Below, one piece after another: positions 39,454 to 47,866 of a stretch of 64,000 nt of DNA. The stretch comes from a bacterium HR15 (GTDB lineage: Bacteria > Armatimonadota > Fimbriimonadia > Fimbriimonadales > GBS-DC). The notes under the pieces are model-generated. The model did not search any database. It was not told where the DNA came from and saw nothing but the letters and a program-made list of their open reading frames with translations. The position numbers and the translations under genes were made by a program. Each line of letters opens with the position of its first letter. The stretch's first letter is position 1. Location of the stretch: contig BEHR01000002.1 in assembly GCA_002898555.1 (NCBI GenBank), forward strand, positions 62,001-126,000, given 5' to 3'.

Positions 39454-42081
39454 GTGAACTATCGCATGCAGTGTGGTCGTGCGCTCCTAACGAGTGCGCT
39501 GGTAGTTTGTAGCATTGCGATGCATGGTCTTGCTGATCAGAAGGGAGAAATCCGTTCTGCTGATGGCGAGCGCCAACTGATTGATCTGCCGCCCGCGGCG
39601 TTTGCGGGCATTCCGCATGACCCGTCCCGGCAAGGTGGTTCTCCTGGATGGGTGATGCCTCTCCGCGTGTCTACCGAGTGGTTCCCGGCGCAGCCGCCGC
39701 TGCGTGAACCGTTTCGTCAGCGTGAAGCACCTCGCCACGAGGTAGAAACAGAGCGCATCCCCGGCGATTCGACCGCCGCGCAAATCTTTCAGCCCTCCAT
39801 CAGCGACTTCTACCCACAAGCCTTGGATGCCTTCCGCTGGTTCGATGCCATCGGTCCGAACGACCTCACTCCACCCGATACGAACATTGCGGTGGGTCCA
39901 AGCCATGTGGTCATGGTGACCAACGACGACTGGGCGATCTACGACCGCAACGGCAACCAACAGTATCGGGTGGACATCCAGACCTTTCTGAACACCACCG
40001 ATTTCATGTTCGACCCACGCGCAGTGTATGACCCTTGGAACGGGCGGTTCCTGATCCTTTACCTGCGCTCGCGAGGTTCCAACAGTTCGCAGGGTTCCTG
40101 GTGGACGCTCATGATTTCCGACGATGCGAATCCCCATGGCACCTGGTGGGTTTACAACTTCAACGCACGCCTCGATGGCAGCACCGACAGGAATCAGTGG
40201 GTGGACTTTCCGCATCTGGGCTATGACAACGAGGCGGTCTACCTTGCTGGGAATATGTACAATGTGGGCGGCGGCTTCCGCTACGCGAAGGTGCGTATCC
40301 TCTGGAAGGACCAGATCTACAGTGGTGCGAATGCTGCTTGGTACGATTTCTGGGACCTGCCCCCCACAGTGGCGCCAGCCCAGGGCTATCGGGTGCTGGT
40401 AACTCCTCGCCAGCACTACTGGGCGCAGATTCCTGGTGGAGGCGGCAACTATGTGCGTGTGTATCGCATCGAGAACCCGACAGCATGGCATCGGGGCACA
40501 GGCACGCCCAACTTAGTTCTTCAGGCGGATATCGGGGTTGGTTCCTATTCGCCCCCGCCTGATGCCCGTGAGCCAGGCAGAGGACGGGTACTGTGGACAG
40601 TAGATTGCCGTATCACCGACAAATCGCGCCTGAACTATCCCTATCTCTACACCTGCCACCATGTGGGCGTGTCTTCTGGCTCTGCAGTCGGCTCCAAGTA
40701 CTATCGCCTCGATGTGTCGAACAACACGGCACTACGCGACGCCCTACTGTGGTTCGGGGTCGCTTACGACGGTTTCTTCCCCACGCTGGAAGCGACGCGC
40801 GATGAGGACATGGCGTTGGGACTGAACATTTCCAACGGGGATGCCGGCAGTCCCTACTATGTGACCTTCGCGGTCTACGAGTGGCTGAACAGCAGTGGTA
40901 GTATCGGACCAAGCATTGGCTTGCGCTTTGGTAGCGGAGTAGCAGGGCAAGGCTCCACCGCCAATCGCTGGGGCGACTACTCTGGCTCGCAGTTAGACCC
41001 CTGTGACTTTCGCACGGTCTGGTTAGCGGGTGAACATGCGCGCCCTGGCACATGGATGACCTCCGCACATGAGATCACGCTGAACAAGGTGCGCAGCGCG
41101 CTCAGCTGCGCCAATGCTGCTGAGCGGCGCGGAATGCCCGTCACGCTCAGCGCAACGCTTACTCGCACCGACACCAACGCCGGCATCGCCAACGCCCCCG
41201 TCGACTTCTATGTGGACGGCAACTATGTGGGCAGTGCGACCACCAACAGCTCCGGCGTCGCCCAACTCAACTACACCATCCCGAATAGCTTCAGCCCGGG
41301 TAGCAATCACCCTATTACTGTCGAGTTCAACTATTGCCCCTCAAACGACCAGTTCAGTTGGAGCCGTTCGGAATGCACGCTGCATGTGCTGTTGGAGATA
41401 GGCGATGCAGGCGACCTGCCAGAGACTTCCCAATCCACGCCGAGCGGCACCCTGTCGGTGATCGACGGCGTGTTGGGCGACAACGATGTCGATATGTATG
41501 CCATCTACTTGCCCAACCCTGCAGCGTTCACCGCGACGACTGTGGGGGGCGCAAGCTTTGACACCCAGCTCTGGCTGTTTGGTCCCGATGGCAAGGGTGT
41601 GGCATTCAACGACGACTCAAGCGGCACCCTCTCGACTATCGACAACTCATCAGGTTGTCTAACGGGGCGTCCTGCGGGCGTCTATTATCTGGCAATCAGT
41701 CGCTATAATCGAGACGCGCTGGGCTGTCGGAATCAGACAATCTGGAACAACACGCCCTTCAATACCGTGCGCTGCCCCGATGGACCAGACGCTGCCTATC
41801 GAGTGAATGGCTGGATAGGTTCGACAGCAGCGGGTGGTATCTATACTATCACGCTGACCAATGCACAGGGTGCGAACCGCGGTGATCCTGCGGACTGCTG
41901 CGTTGCCCATAACGGCGATGTGGACAACAACGGCTGCGTGGATGATGCTGACCTCTTAGCCGTGCTGTTCGCCTTTGGGCAAACGGGCGACAACTTGGGT
42001 CGCGTGGATGTGAACTGTGACCGAGTGGTGGACGACGGTGACCTGCTGCTGGTGCTGTTCAACTTCGGCAGCGGGTGTTAA
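39454..42081 (+). CDS. Large secreted protein with PPC and dockerin-like domains, copy 1
   Basis: An 875-residue exported protein. GTG at 39454 is the start because GGAG lies seven bases upstream; the next ATG at 39466 is too far. The signal-like segment is ALLTSALVVCSIAMHGLA. A long N-terminal region (about 100-500) with repeated aromatic motifs may be a beta-propeller, a bacterial Ig-like domain follows near 575-630 (GMPVTLSATLTRTDTNAGI), then a pre-peptidase C-terminal (PPC) domain near 655-760, and a dockerin-like tail with GCVDDADLLAVLFAF and RVVDDGDLLLVLFNF ending NFGSGC. No protease domain is visible. An identical second copy lies at 43520-46147. Confidence 0.8.
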   Translation: MNYRMQCGRALLTSALVVCSIAMHGLADQKGEIRSADGERQLIDLPPAAFAGIPHDPSRQGGSPGWVMPLRVSTEWFPAQPPLREPFRQREAPRHEVETERIPGDSTAAQIFQPSISDFYPQALDAFRWFDAIGPNDLTPPDTNIAVGPSHVVMVTNDDWAIYDRNGNQQYRVDIQTFLNTTDFMFDPRAVYDPWNGRFLILYLRSRGSNSSQGSWWTLMISDDANPHGTWWVYNFNARLDGSTDRNQWVDFPHLGYDNEAVYLAGNMYNVGGGFRYAKVRILWKDQIYSGANAAWYDFWDLPPTVAPAQGYRVLVTPRQHYWAQIPGGGGNYVRVYRIENPTAWHRGTGTPNLVLQADIGVGSYSPPPDAREPGRGRVLWTVDCRITDKSRLNYPYLYTCHHVGVSSGSAVGSKYYRLDVSNNTALRDALLWFGVAYDGFFPTLEATRDEDMALGLNISNGDAGSPYYVTFAVYEWLNSSGSIGPSIGLRFGSGVAGQGSTANRWGDYSGSQLDPCDFRTVWLAGEHARPGTWMTSAHEITLNKVRSALSCANAAERRGMPVTLSATLTRTDTNAGIANAPVDFYVDGNYVGSATTNSSGVAQLNYTIPNSFSPGSNHPITVEFNYCPSNDQFSWSRSECTLHVLLEIGDAGDLPETSQSTPSGTLSVIDGVLGDNDVDMYAIYLPNPAAFTATTVGGASFDTQLWLFGPDGKGVAFNDDSSGTLSTIDNSSGCLTGRPAGVYYLAISRYNRDALGCRNQTIWNNTPFNTVRCPDGPDAAYRVNGWIGSTAAGGIYTITLTNAQGANRGDPADCCVAHNGDVDNNGCVDDADLLAVLFAFGQTGDNLGRVDVNCDRVVDDGDLLLVLFNFGSGC

Positions 42082-42094
42082 AAAGCCTGTAGTC

Positions 42095-42120
42095 GGGAGC
42101 AGACCTATGTGTCTGCCCGA
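42095..42120. repeat. GCAGACC/TCTGCCC short palindrome, copy 1
   Basis: GGGAGCAGACC and GTCTGCCC form a hairpin just after the dockerin gene stop. Related sequence recurs at 60182-60239. Confidence 0.55.
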
Positions 42121-42138
42121 ACCAGTGTGTCTATCGAG

Positions 42139-42163
42139 GAGGGGCGCGGTTGCCGCGCCCCTC
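42139..42163 (+). terminator. Strong hairpin after the dockerin gene, copy 1
   Basis: GAGGGGCGCGG and CCGCGCCCCTC form a perfect 11-bp stem with the loop TTG. There is no long U tract, so it may act as an mRNA-end stabiliser or a Rho-linked terminator. Confidence 0.55.
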
Positions 42164-42207
42164 TCATCGAGCTGAGAGGATGGGATGCCCACGCCACAGC
42201 AGATATG

Positions 42208-42215
42208 GGTATACT
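42208..42215 (+). promoter_or_regulatory. Extended -10 element, PqqC-like gene copy 1
   Basis: GGTATACT lies 26 bp before the ATG at 42242. Confidence 0.5.
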
Positions 42216-42241
42216 CCTTGCCACATGGAGGGACGAGACCG

Positions 42242-42757
42242 ATGACGATCAAGGAGCAACTGGATCAGGTGATAGCCCGGTGGAACTTGCTGGAGCATCC
42301 GTTCTATCAGGCATGGAATGGGGGCACGCTGCCCATAGACGCGCTGCGCGATTACGCCCGTGAATATGGCGCGTTTATCTGCGAGCTACCTGCAGGCTGG
42401 CGCATCCAGCAGGACGAGGAGACTGCCCATGAGGAAGAGGAGCATATCGAACTGTGGGCGCAGTTTGCTATATCGCTGGGCGTGACGGTTGGCATGCCAC
42501 AACGCTCTGCCGTGCACCATCTGGTGATGACCGCACGCGAGCTGTTCGCGGAGCCAGCCACTGCGCTGGGCGCGCTCTACGCCTTCGAAGCGCAGCAACC
42601 CGCCACCGCCCAATCCAAGCTGGAGGGGCTAACGCGCCATTATGCACTGCCTGACGGTGTGCGCCCCTATTTTGAGGTGCATGCCGCCAATCACCACGAG
42701 GCGGAAAAACTACTAACCCGACGCTTTATCCTTCGGAAATCGCGCCGTTGCCCGTGA
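42242..42757 (+). pseudogene. PqqC/TENA-like gene, truncated by the duplication junction
   Basis: This copy matches the intact gene at 46308-46898 for about 159 codons. The frame then crosses the duplication junction at 42715 into the oxidoreductase sequence out of frame (ending [11 protein letters not shown]). The last helix of the heme-oxygenase-like bundle is therefore lost, and the product is probably not functional. Confidence 0.85.
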
Positions 42758-43431
42758 CTATCGTGAACTGCCCCCAAAATGATTACTTTCTGGGTCCGCT
42801 GTTTGAGGTGTCGGCACAGGAAGCGTTGCAGCACTGGCAGGGTGCGCGCGAGCTATCCGAGTGCCTGCTGTACTGGTTGCAGACGGAAGCGCCGCGCCCC
42901 GACGGTGGGGTGGGCTATCCGGGACTGTACCTGCGCCCCGATATAACGGGCACGCCCGACGGCTTCGCGAAGATGCCATATATCCGCGAATCGCGCCGAA
43001 TCAGAGCACGATTCACTATTTGTGAGCCCCATGTGTGCGCGGACTGTCGCCCAGGCGAAAAACTTGCGGAGCCATTTGCCGATAGCGTCGGCATCGGGCA
43101 CTACCGCATCGACCTGCACCCCAGCACTGGAGGCGACCCCTATCTGGACATCGACGCGCTGCCGTTCCAGATACCGTTAGGTGCGCTGCTCCCCGTACGG
43201 GTGCGCAATCTGTTGCCTGCTTGCAAAAACATCGGCACGACCCACATCACCAACGGCTGCTATCGACTGCACCCGGTGGAATGGAATATCGGCGAGTCGG
43301 CAGGTTTGCTAACGGCGTTCTGTTTGCTGCGTGGAGTGGAGCCGCATCAAGTGTATGAAACCCCCGCGCTGCTGAGCGAGTATCAAGCCCTGCTGCGTTC
43401 CCAGGGCATCCCGCTGGTATGGGAACTTTAG
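42715..43431 (+). pseudogene. 5'-truncated fragment of the FAD oxidoreductase gene
   Basis: This repeats the last 239 codons of the 37806-39365 gene, starting at the junction. The FAD-binding N-terminus is absent, and the first possible start (TTG at 42748) lacks promoter and ribosome binding site. It is a by-product of the tandem duplication. Confidence 0.9.
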
Positions 43432-43469
43432 GCTCAAGCCCCCCTGGCGAACGCAGGTGGAATGTTTGG

Positions 43470-43477
43470 GGTATAAT
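43470..43477 (+). promoter_or_regulatory. Extended -10 element, dockerin gene copy 2
   Basis: This is the duplicate of the GGTATAAT motif at 39404-39411, at the same distance before the GTG at 43520. Confidence 0.55.
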
Positions 43478-43519
43478 AGTCATGGACGCGATCACAACGG
43501 CGTCCAAAGGAGAAAAACG

Positions 43520-46147
43520 GTGAACTATCGCATGCAGTGTGGTCGTGCGCTCCTAACGAGTGCGCTGGTAGTTTGTAGCATTGCGATGCATGGTCTTGCT
43601 GATCAGAAGGGAGAAATCCGTTCTGCTGATGGCGAGCGCCAACTGATTGATCTGCCGCCCGCGGCGTTTGCGGGCATTCCGCATGACCCGTCCCGGCAAG
43701 GTGGTTCTCCTGGATGGGTGATGCCTCTCCGCGTGTCTACCGAGTGGTTCCCGGCGCAGCCGCCGCTGCGTGAACCGTTTCGTCAGCGTGAAGCACCTCG
43801 CCACGAGGTAGAAACAGAGCGCATCCCCGGCGATTCGACCGCCGCGCAAATCTTTCAGCCCTCCATCAGCGACTTCTACCCACAAGCCTTGGATGCCTTC
43901 CGCTGGTTCGATGCCATCGGTCCGAACGACCTCACTCCACCCGATACGAACATTGCGGTGGGTCCAAGCCATGTGGTCATGGTGACCAACGACGACTGGG
44001 CGATCTACGACCGCAACGGCAACCAACAGTATCGGGTGGACATCCAGACCTTTCTGAACACCACCGATTTCATGTTCGACCCACGCGCAGTGTATGACCC
44101 TTGGAACGGGCGGTTCCTGATCCTTTACCTGCGCTCGCGAGGTTCCAACAGTTCGCAGGGTTCCTGGTGGACGCTCATGATTTCCGACGATGCGAATCCC
44201 CATGGCACCTGGTGGGTTTACAACTTCAACGCACGCCTCGATGGCAGCACCGACAGGAATCAGTGGGTGGACTTTCCGCATCTGGGCTATGACAACGAGG
44301 CGGTCTACCTTGCTGGGAATATGTACAATGTGGGCGGCGGCTTCCGCTACGCGAAGGTGCGTATCCTCTGGAAGGACCAGATCTACAGTGGTGCGAATGC
44401 TGCTTGGTACGATTTCTGGGACCTGCCCCCCACAGTGGCGCCAGCCCAGGGCTATCGGGTGCTGGTAACTCCTCGCCAGCACTACTGGGCGCAGATTCCT
44501 GGTGGAGGCGGCAACTATGTGCGTGTGTATCGCATCGAGAACCCGACAGCATGGCATCGGGGCACAGGCACGCCCAACTTAGTTCTTCAGGCGGATATCG
44601 GGGTTGGTTCCTATTCGCCCCCGCCTGATGCCCGTGAGCCAGGCAGAGGACGGGTACTGTGGACAGTAGATTGCCGTATCACCGACAAATCGCGCCTGAA
44701 CTATCCCTATCTCTACACCTGCCACCATGTGGGCGTGTCTTCTGGCTCTGCAGTCGGCTCCAAGTACTATCGCCTCGATGTGTCGAACAACACGGCACTA
44801 CGCGACGCCCTACTGTGGTTCGGGGTCGCTTACGACGGTTTCTTCCCCACGCTGGAAGCGACGCGCGATGAGGACATGGCGTTGGGACTGAACATTTCCA
44901 ACGGGGATGCCGGCAGTCCCTACTATGTGACCTTCGCGGTCTACGAGTGGCTGAACAGCAGTGGTAGTATCGGACCAAGCATTGGCTTGCGCTTTGGTAG
45001 CGGAGTAGCAGGGCAAGGCTCCACCGCCAATCGCTGGGGCGACTACTCTGGCTCGCAGTTAGACCCCTGTGACTTTCGCACGGTCTGGTTAGCGGGTGAA
45101 CATGCGCGCCCTGGCACATGGATGACCTCCGCACATGAGATCACGCTGAACAAGGTGCGCAGCGCGCTCAGCTGCGCCAATGCTGCTGAGCGGCGCGGAA
45201 TGCCCGTCACGCTCAGCGCAACGCTTACTCGCACCGACACCAACGCCGGCATCGCCAACGCCCCCGTCGACTTCTATGTGGACGGCAACTATGTGGGCAG
45301 TGCGACCACCAACAGCTCCGGCGTCGCCCAACTCAACTACACCATCCCGAATAGCTTCAGCCCGGGTAGCAATCACCCTATTACTGTCGAGTTCAACTAT
45401 TGCCCCTCAAACGACCAGTTCAGTTGGAGCCGTTCGGAATGCACGCTGCATGTGCTGTTGGAGATAGGCGATGCAGGCGACCTGCCAGAGACTTCCCAAT
45501 CCACGCCGAGCGGCACCCTGTCGGTGATCGACGGCGTGTTGGGCGACAACGATGTCGATATGTATGCCATCTACTTGCCCAACCCTGCAGCGTTCACCGC
45601 GACGACTGTGGGGGGCGCAAGCTTTGACACCCAGCTCTGGCTGTTTGGTCCCGATGGCAAGGGTGTGGCATTCAACGACGACTCAAGCGGCACCCTCTCG
45701 ACTATCGACAACTCATCAGGTTGTCTAACGGGGCGTCCTGCGGGCGTCTATTATCTGGCAATCAGTCGCTATAATCGAGACGCGCTGGGCTGTCGGAATC
45801 AGACAATCTGGAACAACACGCCCTTCAATACCGTGCGCTGCCCCGATGGACCAGACGCTGCCTATCGAGTGAATGGCTGGATAGGTTCGACAGCAGCGGG
45901 TGGTATCTATACTATCACGCTGACCAATGCACAGGGTGCGAACCGCGGTGATCCTGCGGACTGCTGCGTTGCCCATAACGGCGATGTGGACAACAACGGC
46001 TGCGTGGATGATGCTGACCTCTTAGCCGTGCTGTTCGCCTTTGGGCAAACGGGCGACAACTTGGGTCGCGTGGATGTGAACTGTGACCGAGTGGTGGACG
46101 ACGGTGACCTGCTGCTGGTGCTGTTCAACTTCGGCAGCGGGTGTTAA
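43520..46147 (+). CDS. Large secreted protein with PPC and dockerin-like domains, copy 2
   Basis: An identical duplicate of the gene at 39454-42081, with its promoter and downstream hairpin preserved, so both copies can be expressed. The gene doubles the dose of this exported protein. Domain order and start choice are as for copy 1. Confidence 0.8.
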   Translation: MNYRMQCGRALLTSALVVCSIAMHGLADQKGEIRSADGERQLIDLPPAAFAGIPHDPSRQGGSPGWVMPLRVSTEWFPAQPPLREPFRQREAPRHEVETERIPGDSTAAQIFQPSISDFYPQALDAFRWFDAIGPNDLTPPDTNIAVGPSHVVMVTNDDWAIYDRNGNQQYRVDIQTFLNTTDFMFDPRAVYDPWNGRFLILYLRSRGSNSSQGSWWTLMISDDANPHGTWWVYNFNARLDGSTDRNQWVDFPHLGYDNEAVYLAGNMYNVGGGFRYAKVRILWKDQIYSGANAAWYDFWDLPPTVAPAQGYRVLVTPRQHYWAQIPGGGGNYVRVYRIENPTAWHRGTGTPNLVLQADIGVGSYSPPPDAREPGRGRVLWTVDCRITDKSRLNYPYLYTCHHVGVSSGSAVGSKYYRLDVSNNTALRDALLWFGVAYDGFFPTLEATRDEDMALGLNISNGDAGSPYYVTFAVYEWLNSSGSIGPSIGLRFGSGVAGQGSTANRWGDYSGSQLDPCDFRTVWLAGEHARPGTWMTSAHEITLNKVRSALSCANAAERRGMPVTLSATLTRTDTNAGIANAPVDFYVDGNYVGSATTNSSGVAQLNYTIPNSFSPGSNHPITVEFNYCPSNDQFSWSRSECTLHVLLEIGDAGDLPETSQSTPSGTLSVIDGVLGDNDVDMYAIYLPNPAAFTATTVGGASFDTQLWLFGPDGKGVAFNDDSSGTLSTIDNSSGCLTGRPAGVYYLAISRYNRDALGCRNQTIWNNTPFNTVRCPDGPDAAYRVNGWIGSTAAGGIYTITLTNAQGANRGDPADCCVAHNGDVDNNGCVDDADLLAVLFAFGQTGDNLGRVDVNCDRVVDDGDLLLVLFNFGSGC

Positions 46148-46160
46148 AAAGCCTGTAGTC

Positions 46161-46186
46161 GGGAGCAGACCTATGTGTCTGCCCGA
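46161..46186. repeat. GCAGACC/TCTGCCC short palindrome, copy 2
   Basis: Duplicate of the palindrome at 42095-42120. Confidence 0.55.
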
Positions 46187-46204
46187 ACCAGTGTGTCTAT
46201 CGAG

Positions 46205-46229
46205 GAGGGGCGCGGTTGCCGCGCCCCTC
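46205..46229 (+). terminator. Strong hairpin after the dockerin gene, copy 2
   Basis: Duplicate of the 11-bp GC-rich stem-loop at 42139-42163. Confidence 0.55.
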
Positions 46230-46273
46230 TCATCGAGCTGAGAGGATGGGATGCCCACGCCACAGCAGATATG

Positions 46274-46281
46274 GGTATACT
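46274..46281 (+). promoter_or_regulatory. Extended -10 element, intact PqqC-like gene
   Basis: Duplicate of the GGTATACT motif at 42208-42215, 26 bp before the ATG at 46308. Confidence 0.5.
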
Positions 46282-46307
46282 CCTTGCCACATGGAGGGAC
46301 GAGACCG

Positions 46308-46898
46308 ATGACGATCAAGGAGCAACTGGATCAGGTGATAGCCCGGTGGAACTTGCTGGAGCATCCGTTCTATCAGGCATGGAATGGGGGCACGCTGCCC
46401 ATAGACGCGCTGCGCGATTACGCCCGTGAATATGGCGCGTTTATCTGCGAGCTACCTGCAGGCTGGCGCATCCAGCAGGACGAGGAGACTGCCCATGAGG
46501 AAGAGGAGCATATCGAACTGTGGGCGCAGTTTGCTATATCGCTGGGCGTGACGGTTGGCATGCCACAACGCTCTGCCGTGCACCATCTGGTGATGACCGC
46601 ACGCGAGCTGTTCGCGGAGCCAGCCACTGCGCTGGGCGCGCTCTACGCCTTCGAAGCGCAGCAACCCGCCACCGCCCAATCCAAGCTGGAGGGGCTAACG
46701 CGCCATTATGCACTGCCTGACGGTGTGCGCCCCTATTTTGAGGTGCATGCCGCCAATCACCACGAGGCGGAAAAACTACTAACACGTCTCGACCAGCTTA
46801 GCCCCGAGGGGCAGGCACGAGCGCGGTGGGCATGCGAACAGATGTGCCGCGCCCTGTGGGACGCGCTCACCGACCTGATGCCAGCCCCGCTGCGCTGA
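46308..46898 (+). CDS. PqqC/TENA-like iron-containing enzyme
   Basis: A 196-residue, all-helical protein of the heme-oxygenase-like (TENA/THI-4/PqqC) superfamily. Candidate metal or catalytic residues are in ETAHEEEEHIELW and in [12 protein letters not shown] near the C-terminus. Members include PqqC, TenA and CADD-like diiron oxygenases; the E/H pattern favours the iron-containing redox group, but this is inference. GGAGG precedes the ATG. This is the only intact copy; its first 473 bases are duplicated upstream. Confidence 0.75.
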   Translation: MTIKEQLDQVIARWNLLEHPFYQAWNGGTLPIDALRDYAREYGAFICELPAGWRIQQDEETAHEEEEHIELWAQFAISLGVTVGMPQRSAVHHLVMTARELFAEPATALGALYAFEAQQPATAQSKLEGLTRHYALPDGVRPYFEVHAANHHEAEKLLTRLDQLSPEGQARARWACEQMCRALWDALTDLMPAPLR

Positions 46899-47708
46899 TT
46901 ATTGCCAGCGCTCCCATAGTTCAGGGTAGCGGTTAGGATCCAGGTTGATGCGGGAGCAGTAGGTGAAGTCGTCGCGCTCGCACTCCTTCTCTGGCAGCCC
47001 GTAGAGCTGTTCAAACGGCGTCGCTTTGCTGTGTCCATCGGCATAGGTGACCACCACGAGCTTCATATGTCGCCCGTGTGGACGCTGATGGAACGCGGCG
47101 CCCACCTGGAGCCCCTGCGCAGCAGGGAAAGGCGAATAGACCACATTCATGTAGTAGCCGTAATCGCGCCAGAGAGGGTAGCTGGAGGTGCCCGACGGGA
47201 TGCCGTCCATCACATAGACATGGCTGGCAGGCTTATCCAAGGCTGCCAGCGACTTGCTGGACACTACCCATGGCGAGCCACATGCCCACAGGTAGCCTGC
47301 AGGCGACGGATAAGCAGCACCATAGCCTACACGCCCCTCACACAACAGGCGCCGACCCGTCGCGGTTGAATCGGTCACCTGCTTCGTGCTGGGACAGCGC
47401 GAATAGAGATTGCTCTTGGAATAGGGTTGCAACCAATACAGGAAGCCGATGGAGGTACAGCCGGAATAGCCTCCGCCACAGAAGCCAGGAGGCGGCTCCA
47501 TCGCGATCTCTGCGAAGGGAAAAACCTCATCGTAGTCCTGAATGTACATCATCGCGGCGATACCCACCTGCTTGTTGTTGCTCAAGCACATGGTCTGACG
47601 CGCCTTCTCACGCGCTTGTGCAAACACGGGAAACAGGATCGCCGCCAAAATCGCGATAATAGCGATTACCACCAGCAGCTCTATCAAGGTAAATCCTCGT
47701 CGATTCAT
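46899..47708 (-). CDS. Type II secretion/pilin-like protein, DUF1559 family
   Basis: A 269-residue pseudopilin-like protein. It has a prepilin peptidase site in [18 protein letters not shown] with cleavage expected after Gly5, an N-terminal pilin helix continuing [15 protein letters not shown], and a C-terminal head that includes [10 protein letters not shown], the DG region of the H-X9-DG signature family. GGAGGAG five bases upstream supports the start. It is probably exported by the system encoded at 53.6-62 kb, though it is not in that operon. It has its own promoter. Confidence 0.9.
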   Translation of the reverse strand: MNRRGFTLIELLVVIAIIAILAAILFPVFAQAREKARQTMCLSNNKQVGIAAMMYIQDYDEVFPFAEIAMEPPPGFCGGGYSGCTSIGFLYWLQPYSKSNLYSRCPSTKQVTDSTATGRRLLCEGRVGYGAAYPSPAGYLWACGSPWVVSSKSLAALDKPASHVYVMDGIPSGTSSYPLWRDYGYYMNVVYSPFPAAQGLQVGAAFHQRPHGRHMKLVVVTYADGHSKATPFEQLYGLPEKECERDDFTYCSRINLDPNRYPELWERWQ

Positions 47709-47729
47709 CGTCGCTCCTCCGATATAACC

Positions 47730-47738
47730 ATTATACCC
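47730..47738 (-). promoter_or_regulatory. Extended -10 element for the pseudopilin gene
   Basis: On the minus strand the sequence is GGGGTATAATGG, with TATAAT at 47735-47730, 21 bp before the ATG. Confidence 0.55.
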
Positions 47739-47839
47739 CATTTGAAAGGGCTATTGGCACCGCCCATCTCCATCGAAGATACCGAGCAGCTCCACTTGAC
47801 ACACAGGGACTTCATCGGCATCGAGCATGAATGCCGCAT

Positions 47840-47847
47840 GGTATAAC
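47840..47847 (+). promoter_or_regulatory. Extended -10 element for the coiled-coil membrane protein gene
   Basis: GGTATAAC ends 19 bp before the ATG at 47867 and matches the recurrent motif with one change. Confidence 0.4.
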
Positions 47848-47866
47848 ACTGCTGGGGTGGTCTGGA

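Larger units (their letters stand above)
38649..46780. repeat. Tandem duplication of a 4,066-bp unit
   Basis: Bases 38649-42714 recur at 42715-46780. Every landmark I compared, including the promoter, starts, hairpin and stop codons, is offset by exactly 4,066 bases, and predicted frames on both strands translate identically, so identity appears complete. The unit begins within the FAD oxidoreductase gene and ends within the PqqC-like gene. The junction ACTAACCCG shares AAC with both parents (GTGAACCCG and ACTAACACG), a three-base microhomology. Effects: an extra dockerin gene, a 5'-truncated oxidoreductase fragment and a 3'-truncated PqqC-like gene. Confidence 0.93.

Noticed and set aside
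39487-40491. A 334-codon open frame on the minus strand within the dockerin gene
   Set aside because: It is antisense to a gene with signal peptide, domains and promoter, and has no family features itself. The same holds for its duplicate at 43553-44557.
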